From positions 496,001 to 560,000 of the forward strand of contig CAWHOY010000005.1 of assembly GCA_963831155.1 (NCBI GenBank): a stretch of 64,000 nucleotides of DNA, in the 5' to 3' direction. This stretch comes from CAVRXQ01 sp963831155. Its GTDB lineage: Bacteria; Actinomycetota; Acidimicrobiia; Acidimicrobiales; Bog-793. How positions within the stretch are numbered: the first letter of the stretch is position 1; every line of letters starts with the position of its first letter. Below are positions 19,970 to 29,879 of the stretch, one piece after another. The notes under the pieces were generated by a model. That model was not told where the DNA came from. It was given only the letters and a program-made list of their open reading frames with translations, and ran no database searches. The translations under genes were made by a program, and so were the position numbers.

Positions 19970-21877
19970 TTGAGTAGCACGGTCGAACGGTCGCCAGGCC
20001 ACAAGCTCGAGAAGCTCGACAGCGTCGTCATCCGTTTCGCCGGTGACTCCGGCGACGGCATGCAGGTCACCGGGGACCGCTTCACGACAGAGAGTGCGCT
20101 TTTCGGCAACGACCTCGCCACCCTCCCGAACTTCCCGGCCGAGATCCGCGCCCCGGCGGGGACGCTGCCGGGGGTTTCCGCCTTCCAGGTCCAAATCGCC
20201 GACCACGACGTGATGACGCCGGGAGATGAGCCGACGGTGCTCGTCGCGATGAACCCAGCGGCGTTGCGGGCGAACGTCGGCGAGCTCGCGAAGTCGGGCG
20301 CCGTGATCTTGAACGTCGACGCCTTCGACCAGCGAGCGCTCGAGAAGGCCGGCTACGCGTCGAATCCACTCGAAGACGGCAGCCTTTCCGGCTTCCGGGT
20401 CTACGAGGTGCCGATGACCTCGCTCACGATCGAGGCATGCAAGCCGACCGGAGCGAAGCCCCGCGACGCCGAACGGAGCAAGAACTTCTTCGCGCTCGGC
20501 GTCATCTCCTGGCTCTACGGTCGCCCGACCGACACGACGCTGGCGTGGATCGCGCAGCGCTACGCGTCACGCCCCGAAATCGTCGAGGCGAACACCCTCG
20601 CGTTCAAAGCGGGTTTCAACTTCGGCGAGACGACCGAGCTCTTCGATGCGTCCTATGAAGTGCCGGCGTTCAAGCTTGGGCCCGGCGAGTACACGAATGT
20701 CACGGGCAACACCGCGACCGCTTGGGGACTGCTCGCCGCGTCGAAGCTCTCCGGTTTGAAGCTCTTCCTCGGCGCCTACCCGATCACGCCGGCGTCGGAT
20801 CTGTTGCATGAGCTCGCGAAGGAGAAGCACTTCGGCGTCGTCACCTTCCAGGCAGAAGATGAGATCGCCGGCATCGGCGCTGCGCTCGGAGCGTCCTTTG
20901 GGGGATCGCTCGGGGTGACGACGACGAGCGGGCCGGGCGTCGACTTGAAGTCCGAGACCCTCGGGCTCGCGATCTCCCTCGAGTTACCGCTCGTCCTGAT
21001 CGACGTGCAGCGCGGTGGTCCGTCGACCGGATTGCCGACGAAGTCCGAACAGGCCGACCTTCTGCTTGCGATGTTCGGACGTCACGGCGAGGCGCCGTTG
21101 CCGATCGTCGCGGCCCGCACACCGTCGCATTGCTTCGAGGCCGCGATCGAAGCCGCGCGCATCGCGCTCAAATACCGGACGCCAGTGATCTTGTTGTCCG
21201 ACGGCTACCTGGCGAACAGCTCCGAACCGTGGCGGCTGCCCGATGTCAACACGCTCGCCGACATCTCTGTTGAATTCGCGACCGAGCCGAACCACGTAGA
21301 CGAGGAGGGCAACCCCTCGTTCTGGCCATACGTGCGCGACCCGCAGACGCTCGCTCGTCAGTGGGCGATCCCAGGCACGCCCGGACTCGAACACCGCGTC
21401 GGCGGCATCGAAAAGGCGGACGGTTCCGGCAACGTCTCTTACGACCCCCAGAACCACGAACACATGGTGCACTTGCGCGCGCAGAAGGTCGCCGGAATCG
21501 CGCTCGACATCCCGCCGGTCGACGTCGACGACCCCGACGGCGCGGAGCTGTTGGTACTGGGATGGGGATCCACCTACGGCGTCAACGTGGCGGCGGTTCA
21601 GCGCGTCCGCGCCCGCGGGGTCAAGGTCGCGCAGGCGCACCTCATATACCTGAACCCGTTCCCTTCCAATCTCGGTGAGGTGCTCGGTCGCTATCGGCGC
21701 GTACTCATCCCGGAGAACAACTTGGGTCAGCTCGCAATGCTCGTGCGGGCGCAGTTCCTCGTCGACGCGGTGACGCTCTCCAAGGTGCAAGGGACGCCCT
21801 TCCGCATCGCAGAGGTCGAGCGGGCGATCGTCGATTTGTTGGGCGCGTCCGAGGTGACTGAGGAGGTCGCGCAGTGA
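19970..21877 (+). CDS. korA: 2-oxoacid:ferredoxin oxidoreductase, fused gamma/alpha subunit
   Basis: Oxidises a 2-oxoacid (probably 2-oxoglutarate) to its CoA ester with ferredoxin reduction, together with the beta subunit downstream. The 635-aa protein has an N-terminal gamma domain (VVIRFAGDSGDGMQVTGDRF, residues 20-200) fused to the alpha domain (GAYPITPASDLLHELAKE, FQAEDEIAGIGAALGASFGG, TTTSGPGVDLKSETLGLAI). This is the actinobacterial KorA arrangement. TTG start preceded by AAGGGG. Four-base overlap with korB. 2-oxoglutarate as substrate is inferred from similarity in layout, not proved. Confidence 0.93.
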   Translation: MSSTVERSPGHKLEKLDSVVIRFAGDSGDGMQVTGDRFTTESALFGNDLATLPNFPAEIRAPAGTLPGVSAFQVQIADHDVMTPGDEPTVLVAMNPAALRANVGELAKSGAVILNVDAFDQRALEKAGYASNPLEDGSLSGFRVYEVPMTSLTIEACKPTGAKPRDAERSKNFFALGVISWLYGRPTDTTLAWIAQRYASRPEIVEANTLAFKAGFNFGETTELFDASYEVPAFKLGPGEYTNVTGNTATAWGLLAASKLSGLKLFLGAYPITPASDLLHELAKEKHFGVVTFQAEDEIAGIGAALGASFGGSLGVTTTSGPGVDLKSETLGLAISLELPLVLIDVQRGGPSTGLPTKSEQADLLLAMFGRHGEAPLPIVAARTPSHCFEAAIEAARIALKYRTPVILLSDGYLANSSEPWRLPDVNTLADISVEFATEPNHVDEEGNPSFWPYVRDPQTLARQWAIPGTPGLEHRVGGIEKADGSGNVSYDPQNHEHMVHLRAQKVAGIALDIPPVDVDDPDGAELLVLGWGSTYGVNVAAVQRVRARGVKVAQAHLIYLNPFPSNLGEVLGRYRRVLIPENNLGQLAMLVRAQFLVDAVTLSKVQGTPFRIAEVERAIVDLLGASEVTEEVAQ

Positions 21878-22896
21878 CTGACGTCGAAACGCCGACGACG
21901 AGCAGGAAGGACTGGTCAACCGACCAGGAGGTCCGGTGGTGCCCCGGCTGTGGGGACTACTCGATTCTCGCCGCGATGCAGTTCTTGTTGCCCGAGCTCG
22001 GCGTGAAGCGTGAGAACACCGTCTTTGTCTCCGGCATCGGCTGCGCGGCGCGCTTCCCGTACTACATGAACACCTACGGGGTGCACTCGATCCACGGCCG
22101 CGCCCCGGCGATCGCGACGGGACTCGCGGTCACTCGCCCCGACCTCGACGTGTGGGTCATCTCCGGTGACGGCGACGCGCTCTCGATCGGCGGCAACCAC
22201 CTCATCCACGTGCTGCGTCGCAACGTGAATTTGAAAATCCTGCTGTTCAACAACGAGATCTATGGGCTCACCAAGGGCCAGTTCTCGCCGACCTCGGAAC
22301 TCGGCAAGGTGACGAAGTCGACGCCGTTCGGTTCGCTCGACCAGCCGTTCAACCCGATCTCACTCGCGATCGGCGCCGAGGCTTCCTTCGTTGCCCGCAC
22401 CCACGATATGGATCGCAAGCACATGCAAGAGATATTCCGGCGCGCCCACGCCCACCGTGGTTCAGCGTTCGTCGAGATCTACCAGAACTGCAACGTCTTC
22501 AACGACGGCGCGTTCGAGAAGGTGACCGGCAAGGACGTGCGGTCCGACATGCTCATCCCCCTCGAGCACGGCAAGCCGATCCGCTTCGGTTCCGAGGGAG
22601 AACGCGGCGTCGTCCTCCGACCGGACGGCTCGCTCGAGATTGCCGATGTCGCCGACGTCGGCGAGGACGCGCTCTTGGTGCACGACGAGGCGCGCGCGAA
22701 CGCCGGACTCGCCTTCATGTTGTCCCGCCTCGCAAGAGGACCGTATGAGCCGACGCCGGTCGGCATCTTCCGCGCAATCGAGCGCCCCGAGTATGGCGAT
22801 CTCGCCCGTAAACAGATCGAGGACGTGTCGAAGAAAAAGGGTGCCGGCGACCTCGCCACGCTGCTGCGCTCTGGCGTTACCTGGACCGTCGACTAG
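21874..22896 (+). CDS. korB: 2-oxoacid:ferredoxin oxidoreductase, beta subunit
   Basis: Thiamine-diphosphate subunit, 340 aa. The N-terminal [4Fe-4S] ligands are in VRWCPGCGDYSIL and FVSGIGCAARFPYY, with a later Cys in EIYQNCNVFND. The ThDP-Mg motif is WVISGDGDALSIGGNHL followed by LFNNEIYGLTKGQ. GTG start overlaps the korA stop (GTGA). No ferredoxin gene adjoins. Confidence 0.95.
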   Translation: MTDVETPTTSRKDWSTDQEVRWCPGCGDYSILAAMQFLLPELGVKRENTVFVSGIGCAARFPYYMNTYGVHSIHGRAPAIATGLAVTRPDLDVWVISGDGDALSIGGNHLIHVLRRNVNLKILLFNNEIYGLTKGQFSPTSELGKVTKSTPFGSLDQPFNPISLAIGAEASFVARTHDMDRKHMQEIFRRAHAHRGSAFVEIYQNCNVFNDGAFEKVTGKDVRSDMLIPLEHGKPIRFGSEGERGVVLRPDGSLEIADVADVGEDALLVHDEARANAGLAFMLSRLARGPYEPTPVGIFRAIERPEYGDLARKQIEDVSKKKGAGDLATLLRSGVTWTVD

Positions 22897-23018
22897 TCCT
22901 TGGGCCGGTACGCGGCGCCCCGAAACAGCTGACGCCCTTTCGCCGCAGAGACCAGGCGGTCGCTAAAGAGGCAGCGAACACCTGGCGATGGACCTAGCGG
23001 GTCGGTTCGCTGAGAGCG

Positions 23019-24233
23019 TCAGCACTCGACGGAGCGGAAGACGAAGCCGGTTCTCGGCTTGGGTCGGAAGAAGGTCGTTTTCGGCGGCATCGTCGATTTG
23101 TGACGCGCCGCATCTGCGATTTGGGGGATTGAAGCCGGCTTCACGAGGATCGCGGCGTCGGCGCGACCTGATCGCACGGCGTCGAGCGCCGTTTCGAGCC
23201 GATGTTCGAAGGTGATCGCATGCTCTGGGAGCGACTCGACGATGTGATCGATCCGCCTCGTATCGAGCGCGTCGACCCCGTTGCCAGACTCTGAGCGCGG
23301 CGGTTCGATCAAGAAGAGCTTCGTGCTCGTCACCAATCCGAGCACGTTGTGCGTTGCCATCTCGTGCAAGAGGTCCCGCACCGTGCCGGGTGACTCCTCG
23401 ACGCGGAAGGTCGAGCCGAGGATGCCGGCAACGTCGGTCCCTTCTGGGAGTCCCGAGATGACGCGGTGGATCGGGCGGACGTCGAGTTCGTCGGGACGCA
23501 GTTCGACGACGAACGTCATCAGGTAGTCGAAGTCGCCTGGCTGGTTGCCGTTCAGAGATCGCCGTTCGATGCGATAGCGCGTGGCGGTCTCGAAGCGATG
23601 ATGGCCGTCGGCGATGACGAAGGGTTCGGGATGAACGCGGGCGGTGATTTCGGCGATGGCGTCTTCGTCGTCGATCTGCCAGATCTCGTGCACGACCCCG
23701 TCGTCGTCGGTCGCCTGGTGATGGTCGGTCGCGAGATCGATCGTTGAAGCGATCGCCTTCGACAGCCCGTCCGCGAGCGAAAGACACCAGATCGGCGAGA
23801 CGTTCACCTGGCAGGCGCGCAGCAAATCGAGACGGTCCTGGCTGAACTTCGCCACTGTGCTTTCATGGGGGAGCACCTCGCCGCCATCGTCGTCGAGGCC
23901 GAGCGCACCGATCACGCCGGTCGTCGAGCGCTCGGCGCCGGTGTCGTCGCTGAAGGTCATCCGGTAGGCATAGAGCGCCGGGCGTTCGTCGCGCACCAAG
24001 ATCCCGTCTCGCTCCCAGGCGTCGAGGAGTGTCGCAGCGTGCTGGTACCGGTCGAGGCCACGCGTCGCGTCATCGATCGGCAGTTCGATCAAGACCGAGT
24101 TGAAGCGGCTGCGCGCCGCAAGGCGGGCGCGCTCGTCGGCGTCGATGATGTCGTAGGGCGGGGAGATGACCTCACCGAAGTCGACGCGCTGCGGGTCGTA
24201 GCGCAGTCCGCGGAAGGGCTCGAGGCGGGGCAT
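23019..24233 (-). CDS. DUF1015 family protein
   Basis: 404-aa cytosolic protein of the widespread DUF1015 family. It opens with the family pattern PFRGLRYDPQRVDFGEVISPPYDII and contains HESTVAKFSQDRLDLL, CQVNVSPIW and EPFVIADGHHRFETA, the DGHHR block typical of the family. Biochemical role is not established. ATG start at 24233 and divergent from the HAD gene (68 bp apart), so both promoters share that gap. The 3' end converges on korB. Confidence 0.9.
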   Translation of the reverse strand: MPRLEPFRGLRYDPQRVDFGEVISPPYDIIDADERARLAARSRFNSVLIELPIDDATRGLDRYQHAATLLDAWERDGILVRDERPALYAYRMTFSDDTGAERSTTGVIGALGLDDDGGEVLPHESTVAKFSQDRLDLLRACQVNVSPIWCLSLADGLSKAIASTIDLATDHHQATDDDGVVHEIWQIDDEDAIAEITARVHPEPFVIADGHHRFETATRYRIERRSLNGNQPGDFDYLMTFVVELRPDELDVRPIHRVISGLPEGTDVAGILGSTFRVEESPGTVRDLLHEMATHNVLGLVTSTKLFLIEPPRSESGNGVDALDTRRIDHIVESLPEHAITFEHRLETALDAVRSGRADAAILVKPASIPQIADAARHKSTMPPKTTFFRPKPRTGFVFRSVEC

Positions 24234-24301
24234 CGCCGAGCTAGCCGATTATCGGCGTTGTTCGGGCGAGGCGCCCCGGACCTGGGTGCGAAGATGGCCC
24301 G

Positions 24302-25099
24302 ATGGGCGAGGGACGCGCGGTCGTCGTCGATCTCGACGGGGTCATCTGGCGGGGGAACGAAGCGATCGCGGGATCTTCGGACGCGATCAAGCGTTTGCGC
24401 GGCTCTGGGGCGCGCGTCGCGTTCTTTACGAACAACTCGTACGTGACCACGAAAGAACTCCTTACCAAGCTCGCTCGCCAGGCTATCGACGCCTCCGATT
24501 CCGAAATGCTTTCCTCGGCGAAGGCCGCGGCGACCCTCGTTCGGTCCGGAGAGCGTGTGCTCGTCGTCGGCGGTCCCGGGTGTGTCGAAGCGCTCGAGGA
24601 GAAAGGCGCGAGCGCGGAACGAGCCGACGGCGATCGTGCGCATGCGGAATTCGACGTCGTCGTCGTCGGGCTTGACCCCGAATTCGACTACCACCGCCTC
24701 GCCCAGGCGCAGGCGGCGCTCCAGAAAGGCGCCCGCCTGATTGGCACGAACGCCGACGCGACCTACCCGACGACGGACGGCGAGATTCCCGGCGGCGGTT
24801 CGATCCTCGCCGCCGTCGCGACGGCCGGGGGGCGCGAGCCGCTTGTCGCCGGAAAGCCGCATGAGCCGGCTGCCGCACTGGTGCGGAATCTCCTCGGGAA
24901 TGTCGACCTCGTCGTCGGCGACCGGCCCTCGACCGACGGCAGATTTGCCCGGACGCTCGCCGCGTCGTTCGGGCTCGTGCACACCGGCGTCACCTCCGAA
25001 GGGGTTGGGGGAAGCGACATCGACCCCGAATACGAGGCGGACGATCTCCTCGCGCTCGTCGACGCTTGGCTGGCGCGAGGTGACGAACGACGGGGGTGA
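24302..25099 (+). CDS. HAD-superfamily (NagD-like, subclass IIA) phosphatase
   Basis: 265-aa hydrolase. Motif I is VVVDLDGVIWRGNEAI with the nucleophilic Asp; motif II FFTNNSYVT; the substrate cap lies in the middle; motif III is VAGKPHEP with Lys; motif IV is LVVGDRPSTDGRFA. Relatives dephosphorylate sugar phosphates, nucleotides or glycolate-type phosphates; the substrate here is unknown. It is followed after 29 bp by the next gene. Confidence 0.9.
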   Translation: MGEGRAVVVDLDGVIWRGNEAIAGSSDAIKRLRGSGARVAFFTNNSYVTTKELLTKLARQAIDASDSEMLSSAKAAATLVRSGERVLVVGGPGCVEALEEKGASAERADGDRAHAEFDVVVVGLDPEFDYHRLAQAQAALQKGARLIGTNADATYPTTDGEIPGGGSILAAVATAGGREPLVAGKPHEPAAALVRNLLGNVDLVVGDRPSTDGRFARTLAASFGLVHTGVTSEGVGGSDIDPEYEADDLLALVDAWLARGDERRG

Positions 25100-25128
25100 A
25101 GGATTCGCGCCGGAACTAGCCTGGTTGT

Positions 25129-25662
25129 ATGAGCGATAACCCGCCGCCTGGCTATGGCCGGGAGTCGATGAAGGACTCCGTCCGCCGTTACCTGGAGAAC
25201 CGATCGCCGTTCTCCGGCATGACGCGATCCGAGCTCGAACAGTTCATCACCGAGTTCCTGCGTGGCGATAGCAAGAACAGAGAACGCGTCGAGGACCTGA
25301 TCGAAGAGGTGCGTGCCCGGTCGCGCCGCGGCGTCGACCGCCTCACCGACCTCGTCCGCACAGAAGTGAAAAAGGAGTTCGATACGTTCTCGCCGTCGCG
25401 GCGCGAGGAGATCGGCGAGTTCTTCGAGCGACTCGTCGGCCTCGTCGGCGAGTACTTCGGTCCGAGACGGCGTGACCATCCCATCAAGACGACGCGAACT
25501 GCGGCGAAGTCTGCCGAGAAGGCCGCCAAGAAAACGGTGAAGAAAGCCGCCTCAGCGACGAAGGCGGCAGCGAAGAAGACCGTCGCGAAGAAGGCGGCGA
25601 AGAAGGCCCCTGCGAAGCGTGCGGCGGCGAAGAAGTCGCCTGCGCCGCCTAAGTCCAGCTGA
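25129..25662 (+). CDS. Helical protein with histone-H1-like Lys/Ala tail
   Basis: 177 aa. Residues 1-115 are helical and amphipathic (DSVRRYLENRSPFSGM, ELEQFITEFLRGD, RGVDRLTDLVRTEVKKEFD), resembling phasin-like or PhaF-type regulators. Residues 120-177 are a run of AAKK/KKA units (AAKKTVKKAASATKAAAKK, KKAAKKAPAKRAAAKK) as in H1-like DNA-binding tails. That combination suggests a nucleoid- or granule-associated protein. The tail's repeats make the DNA locally repetitive. Just upstream of nadK. Confidence 0.75.
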   Translation: MSDNPPPGYGRESMKDSVRRYLENRSPFSGMTRSELEQFITEFLRGDSKNRERVEDLIEEVRARSRRGVDRLTDLVRTEVKKEFDTFSPSRREEIGEFFERLVGLVGEYFGPRRRDHPIKTTRTAAKSAEKAAKKTVKKAASATKAAAKKTVAKKAAKKAPAKRAAAKKSPAPPKSS

Positions 25663-25717
25663 CCCCCGGCGCGGCGAAGACATTGTCCCCGGCCGGGAAG
25701 GCCGCGAGGATGAGGTG

Positions 25718-26560
25718 ATGGAGCAGCCCGGCGACAAAAAGGTGGCGCTCGTCGTTCATGCCGTCCAACCCGAGGCGGCCGCGCTCGCACAGCGGGCGAG
25801 GACGTGGTGGCAGGAGCACGGCTACGACGTTGTCGAGATCGATGATGTCTGGACCCAGAACGGTGGCAAGGGCGATTTCATCACGGCGGTGAGCCTCGGT
25901 GGCGACGGGACGATGCTGCGGACGATCCACTTCGCGATGAAACGGCGCGTCCCGGTCATCGGGGTCAACCTCGGGTCGTTCGGCTACCTCACCCAGGTCG
26001 AGCCGGACCAGATGGAAGCCGCGTTCACCCAATTCGTCGACGGCGACGTCGCGATCGACGAACGCATGGTGCTCGACGTCCGCATCGAGCGCGCCTCTGG
26101 CGTCAGCGAGCGGACCCTGGCGGTGAATGAGGCCGCCATCGAGCGCAACTCCGCCGGGCGGACGCTGAGGGTCAACGTCGCGATCTCCAAGCGACCGTTC
26201 CTCTCCTACCTCTCAGACGGGGTGCTCGTCGCGACGCCGACCGGTTCGACCGCATACAACCTGTCGCTGCGCGGACCGATCGTCTCGCCACAGCTCGCCG
26301 CATTGATCGTCACGCCGATCTCGCCGCACATGCTGTTCGATCGCTCGCTCGTGCTCGATCCCTCCGAATCCGTGCGCCTCGAAGTCGGCGAGGGACCTCC
26401 CGCCGCAGTCGTTGTCGTCGACGGGGTGGCGAAGGGGCCAGTCGGACCGAAGGACGCCGTCGTCGTCGAGAGCGCCGAGGAGACCGCGCAGATCGTGCGC
26501 TTTGCCGCACCTGACTTCCACGCGATCTTGCGCGAGAAGTTCGGCTTGGCTGATCGCTAG
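25718..26560 (+). CDS. nadK: NAD kinase
   Basis: Phosphorylates NAD to NADP. From ATG 25718 the protein is 280 aa. Family signatures are AVSLGGDGTMLRTIHFA, VIGVNLGSFGYLTQVEPD, LAVNEAAIERNSAG and VATPTGSTAYNLSLRGPIVSP. A GTG three bases upstream is an alternative start. It is followed by recN after two bases, a pairing common in actinobacteria. Confidence 0.95.
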   Translation: MEQPGDKKVALVVHAVQPEAAALAQRARTWWQEHGYDVVEIDDVWTQNGGKGDFITAVSLGGDGTMLRTIHFAMKRRVPVIGVNLGSFGYLTQVEPDQMEAAFTQFVDGDVAIDERMVLDVRIERASGVSERTLAVNEAAIERNSAGRTLRVNVAISKRPFLSYLSDGVLVATPTGSTAYNLSLRGPIVSPQLAALIVTPISPHMLFDRSLVLDPSESVRLEVGEGPPAAVVVVDGVAKGPVGPKDAVVVESAEETAQIVRFAAPDFHAILREKFGLADR

Positions 26561-26562
26561 AC

Positions 26563-28149
26563 GTGCTCGAGGAGCTACGCGTCCGCGAGCTCGGGGTGAT
26601 CGAGGACGTCGACATCGTCTTTGAGGCCGGACTGACCGCGATCACCGGTGAGACCGGTGCCGGAAAGACGTTGGTCGTCGAGGCGTTGGAGCTGCTCGTC
26701 GGCGGTCGCGCCGAACCGTCCATCATCCGTTCTGGCGCCGAGCAGGCGACGGTCGAGGGCCGCTTCGTGGACGACGGCGAGGTCGTGCTGCGGCGCGTCG
26801 TACCCCAGACAGGTCGATCGCGCGCCGAGATCGACGACAAGATGGCGCCGATCTCGGCGCTCGAAGAACGCGGTCGCGACCTCGTCGACCTTCACGGTCA
26901 GCACTCGCACCAGTCGCTCTTGCGAGCGCCGGTGCAGCGCGCCGTGCTCGACCGGTTCGCGGGCGTCGAACTGGATGACGTGCGCGCCATTCGCCGAACG
27001 CTCGCCGAACTCGACGAGGAGATCGTGGCACTCGGCGGGGACGAACGACAGCGCCAGCGTGATCTGGACTTGCTGCGTTTCGAGTTCGACGAGATCGCCC
27101 GCGCCGCCATCGTGGCGGCCGACGAGGACGAGCGACTCTCCGAAGAAGAAGAAGTCTTGCGCTCGGCGACCGCGTTGAAAGAAGCCGTCGCCGATGGCTA
27201 CGCCGTCGTGCACGGCGGAGAGCTCTCAGGAGTGCTCGATCGTCTCGGCGAGGCACGGACCCAGCTCGATCGCTTCGACGCCCTGCGGCCGCTCGCCGAC
27301 CGGATGCGCTCGGTGATCGCCGAGCTCGACGACCTCGCCGGTGAGCTGCGCCTGGCGGGGGAGCGTTTCGAAGAGGACCCGCAGCGTCTGGACGCAGTCC
27401 GCGTCCGTCGTCAGCTGCTGAGAGACCTCGTGCGCAAGCACGGCGAGGAGCTCGCCGACGTGCTGCGGGCCGCGGAGGAGATCGCGGCGCGCATCGCAGA
27501 AATCGAGTCGGCCGACGAGCGGCGGATCGCGGCTCTGCGGCGTAGCGAAGAGGTACGCACCGCCCTCGTCGAGGCGGAGCGAGCGGTCGGCGACCAGCGC
27601 CGCAAAGCCGCCGGCGCGCTCGCCGCATCGGTCGAAGAGCGCCTCCACCACCTCGGGATGCGCAACGCCCGACTGGAGGTGACAGTCGGCGCAGCAGGCA
27701 TCGGCGACGACGTCGAGTTCCGTCTCGGCGCGAACCAGGGCGAGCCGAGCTTGCCGCTCGCCAAGGTCGCTTCGGGCGGCGAGCTCGCCCGGGCGATGCT
27801 CGCCCTGCGCCTCGTGCTCACCGCCGCGCCCCCCACGCTCGTCTTCGACGAGGTCGACGCCGGCGTCGGCGGCGAGGCAGCACTCGCGGTCGGGCGCGCG
27901 CTCGCCGAGCTCGGACGGAGCCACCAGGTGCTCGTCGTCACCCACCTCGCCCAGCTGGCTGCCCACGCGCACCACCAACTCGTAGTCGAAAAACACGAAG
28001 TGCAGGGGCGCTCGGTGGCGACGCTGCGACCGGTGCGCGACGAAGAGCGCGTCGTCGAGCTTTCGCGGATGCTCTCCGGACACCCCGATTCGAAGGCCGC
28101 CCGCGAACATGCCGCAGAGCTGCTCGAACGCGTCGGGGCGGATCGCTGA
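26563..28149 (+). CDS. recN: DNA repair protein RecN
   Basis: SMC-like ATPase for double-strand break repair. The 528-aa protein starts LEELRVRELGVIEDVDIVF and has Walker A TAITGETGAGKTLVVEAL. A coiled-coil middle follows (residues 150-360, rich in Glu/Arg/Leu). The ABC signature is ASGGELARAMLALRL, Walker B is LVFDEVDAGVGGEAALAVG, and an H-loop region VLVVTHLAQLAAHAH follows. GTG start, two bases after nadK, so co-transcribed. Confidence 0.96.
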   Translation: MLEELRVRELGVIEDVDIVFEAGLTAITGETGAGKTLVVEALELLVGGRAEPSIIRSGAEQATVEGRFVDDGEVVLRRVVPQTGRSRAEIDDKMAPISALEERGRDLVDLHGQHSHQSLLRAPVQRAVLDRFAGVELDDVRAIRRTLAELDEEIVALGGDERQRQRDLDLLRFEFDEIARAAIVAADEDERLSEEEEVLRSATALKEAVADGYAVVHGGELSGVLDRLGEARTQLDRFDALRPLADRMRSVIAELDDLAGELRLAGERFEEDPQRLDAVRVRRQLLRDLVRKHGEELADVLRAAEEIAARIAEIESADERRIAALRRSEEVRTALVEAERAVGDQRRKAAGALAASVEERLHHLGMRNARLEVTVGAAGIGDDVEFRLGANQGEPSLPLAKVASGGELARAMLALRLVLTAAPPTLVFDEVDAGVGGEAALAVGRALAELGRSHQVLVVTHLAQLAAHAHHQLVVEKHEVQGRSVATLRPVRDEERVVELSRMLSGHPDSKAAREHAAELLERVGADR

Positions 28150-28229
28150 GGGAAATCATCGGTTCGCGGTCCGCGGCGCGACCACACCGTGCCGCTAGTT
28201 TGTTTTGGGCCAATCACCGGAGGGGCGGC

Positions 28230-29879
28230 GTGGCGAAATTCGTGTTCGTGACCGGGGGGGTGTCGAGCTCCCTCGGGAAGGGACTCGCGTCCTCCTCACT
28301 CGGTCGACTTTTGAAGTCCCGGGGTCTGCGGGTGACGATGTGCAAGCTCGACCCGTACATCAACTTCGACCCGGGGACGTTGAACCCCTTCGAGCACGGC
28401 GAGGTGTTCGTCACCGACGACGGCGGCGAGACCGACCTCGACCTCGGTCACTACGAGCGCTTCATCGACGAGGCGCTGTTGCGCACCTCGAACGCGACGA
28501 CCGGCCAGATCTACTCGACGGTGATCCAAAAAGAGCGGCGCGGCGACTTCTTGGGCAAAACGGTGCAGGTGATCCCGCACATCACCGACGAGATCAAGTC
28601 TCGTGTGAAACGGCTCGCGACCGACGATGTCGACGTCGTCATCACCGAGATCGGCGGCACCGTCGGTGACATCGAGATCGTCCCCTACCTGGAAGCGGTC
28701 CGGCAGTTCCGCCACGACGTCGGCCGCGACAACGTCTGTTATGTCCACTTGACGCTCGTGCCGTACCTCGCGCCCTCCGGAGAGCTGAAGACGAAGCCGA
28801 CCCAGCACTCGGTGACCGAGCTGCGCTCACGAGGTATTCAGCCCGACGTCATCGTCTGCCGCTCCGACCACGAGCTGAACGACGCGCTGAAGCGGAAGAT
28901 CTCGCTTCTGTGCGACGTGCCGATCGAAGCGGTCGTCTCGGCGGTCGACGCCCGAAACATCTACGAGATCCCGCTTTTATTGCACGACGAGGGATTCGAC
29001 CAGATCGTCTGTCGCACGCTCGGCTTCGATGACTCCGAGGAGGCGATCGACCTCGACGAGTGGGAGACGATCGTCGAACGCGGCGAGCACACCGTCGACG
29101 CGGTGCGGATCGGCGTCATCGGCAAGTACGTCAATCTGCCCGACGCCTACCTCTCGGTGACAGAAGCCCTGCGCCACGGCGGATTCTTCAACGAGGCGAA
29201 GGTCGAGATCGAATGGGTGCAGGCCGAGCATGTTGCCCCCGAGACGGCCGAGGCTGACCTCGCCTTCCTTGACGGCATCGTCATTCCTGGCGGCTTCGGC
29301 GAACGGGGGATCGAAGGAAAGATCGCCGCTGCCACCTACGCCCGCGAACACGACCTTCCCTGCCTCGGGCTGTGCCTCGGTTTGCAGGTGATGGTCGTCG
29401 AGTACGCCCGCAATGTCGCCGGGCTTGCCGGCGCGAACTCGAGCGAGTTTCAGCCGGCGACGCCGCACCCGGTGATCGATCTGATGGACGATCAGGCCGG
29501 AATCGAGAACATGGGCGGCACAATGCGTCTCGGCGCCTACGTCGCGCGGCTGGAAGACGGCTCGCAGGTGGCGAAGATTTACGGCGAGTCCTCGGTGAGC
29601 GAGCGCCACCGCCACCGTTACGAGGTGAACAACCGTTACCGCCAGCGCCTGGAAGACGCCGGCCTTGCACTCTCGGGCTTTTCGCCGGACAACCGTCTCG
29701 TCGAGTTCATCGAGCTGCCTTCGCACCCGTACTACCTCGGCACCCAGGCCCACCCGGAGTTCAAAAGCCGCCCCGACCGCCCGCACCCCTTGTTCCGGGA
29801 GTTCATCGCCGCGGCGGTCGAACGGGCGCGGTCGCGCAACCCGCATTTGTTCGAGATCGGACTCGATGCCGCGTCCTGA
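28230..29879 (+). CDS. pyrG: CTP synthase
   Basis: Makes CTP from UTP, ATP and glutamine. The 549-aa protein has the synthetase domain first (FVFVTGGVSSSLGKGLASS, CKLDPYINFDPGTLNP, ITEIGGTVGDIE). The glutaminase domain follows, with its nucleophile in LPCLGLCLGLQVMV and the oxyanion region GGFGERG; His/Glu are in QAHPEFKSRP. GTG 28230 is chosen because it follows GGAGGGG and matches the family start; the longer frame adds ten poor residues. It overlaps the NUDIX gene by 14 bp. Confidence 0.97.
   Translation: MAKFVFVTGGVSSSLGKGLASSSLGRLLKSRGLRVTMCKLDPYINFDPGTLNPFEHGEVFVTDDGGETDLDLGHYERFIDEALLRTSNATTGQIYSTVIQKERRGDFLGKTVQVIPHITDEIKSRVKRLATDDVDVVITEIGGTVGDIEIVPYLEAVRQFRHDVGRDNVCYVHLTLVPYLAPSGELKTKPTQHSVTELRSRGIQPDVIVCRSDHELNDALKRKISLLCDVPIEAVVSAVDARNIYEIPLLLHDEGFDQIVCRTLGFDDSEEAIDLDEWETIVERGEHTVDAVRIGVIGKYVNLPDAYLSVTEALRHGGFFNEAKVEIEWVQAEHVAPETAEADLAFLDGIVIPGGFGERGIEGKIAAATYAREHDLPCLGLCLGLQVMVVEYARNVAGLAGANSSEFQPATPHPVIDLMDDQAGIENMGGTMRLGAYVARLEDGSQVAKIYGESSVSERHRHRYEVNNRYRQRLEDAGLALSGFSPDNRLVEFIELPSHPYYLGTQAHPEFKSRPDRPHPLFREFIAAAVERARSRNPHLFEIGLDAAS

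Noticed and set aside
20984..21919. 311-codon minus-strand frame over korA
   Set aside because: Shadow of a clear enzyme gene; composition is what reversed codons of that gene would give.
25500..25650. Short repeats in the lysine-rich tail region
   Set aside because: Explained by Lys/Ala codons (AAG, GCG) of the tail, not a DNA repeat element.
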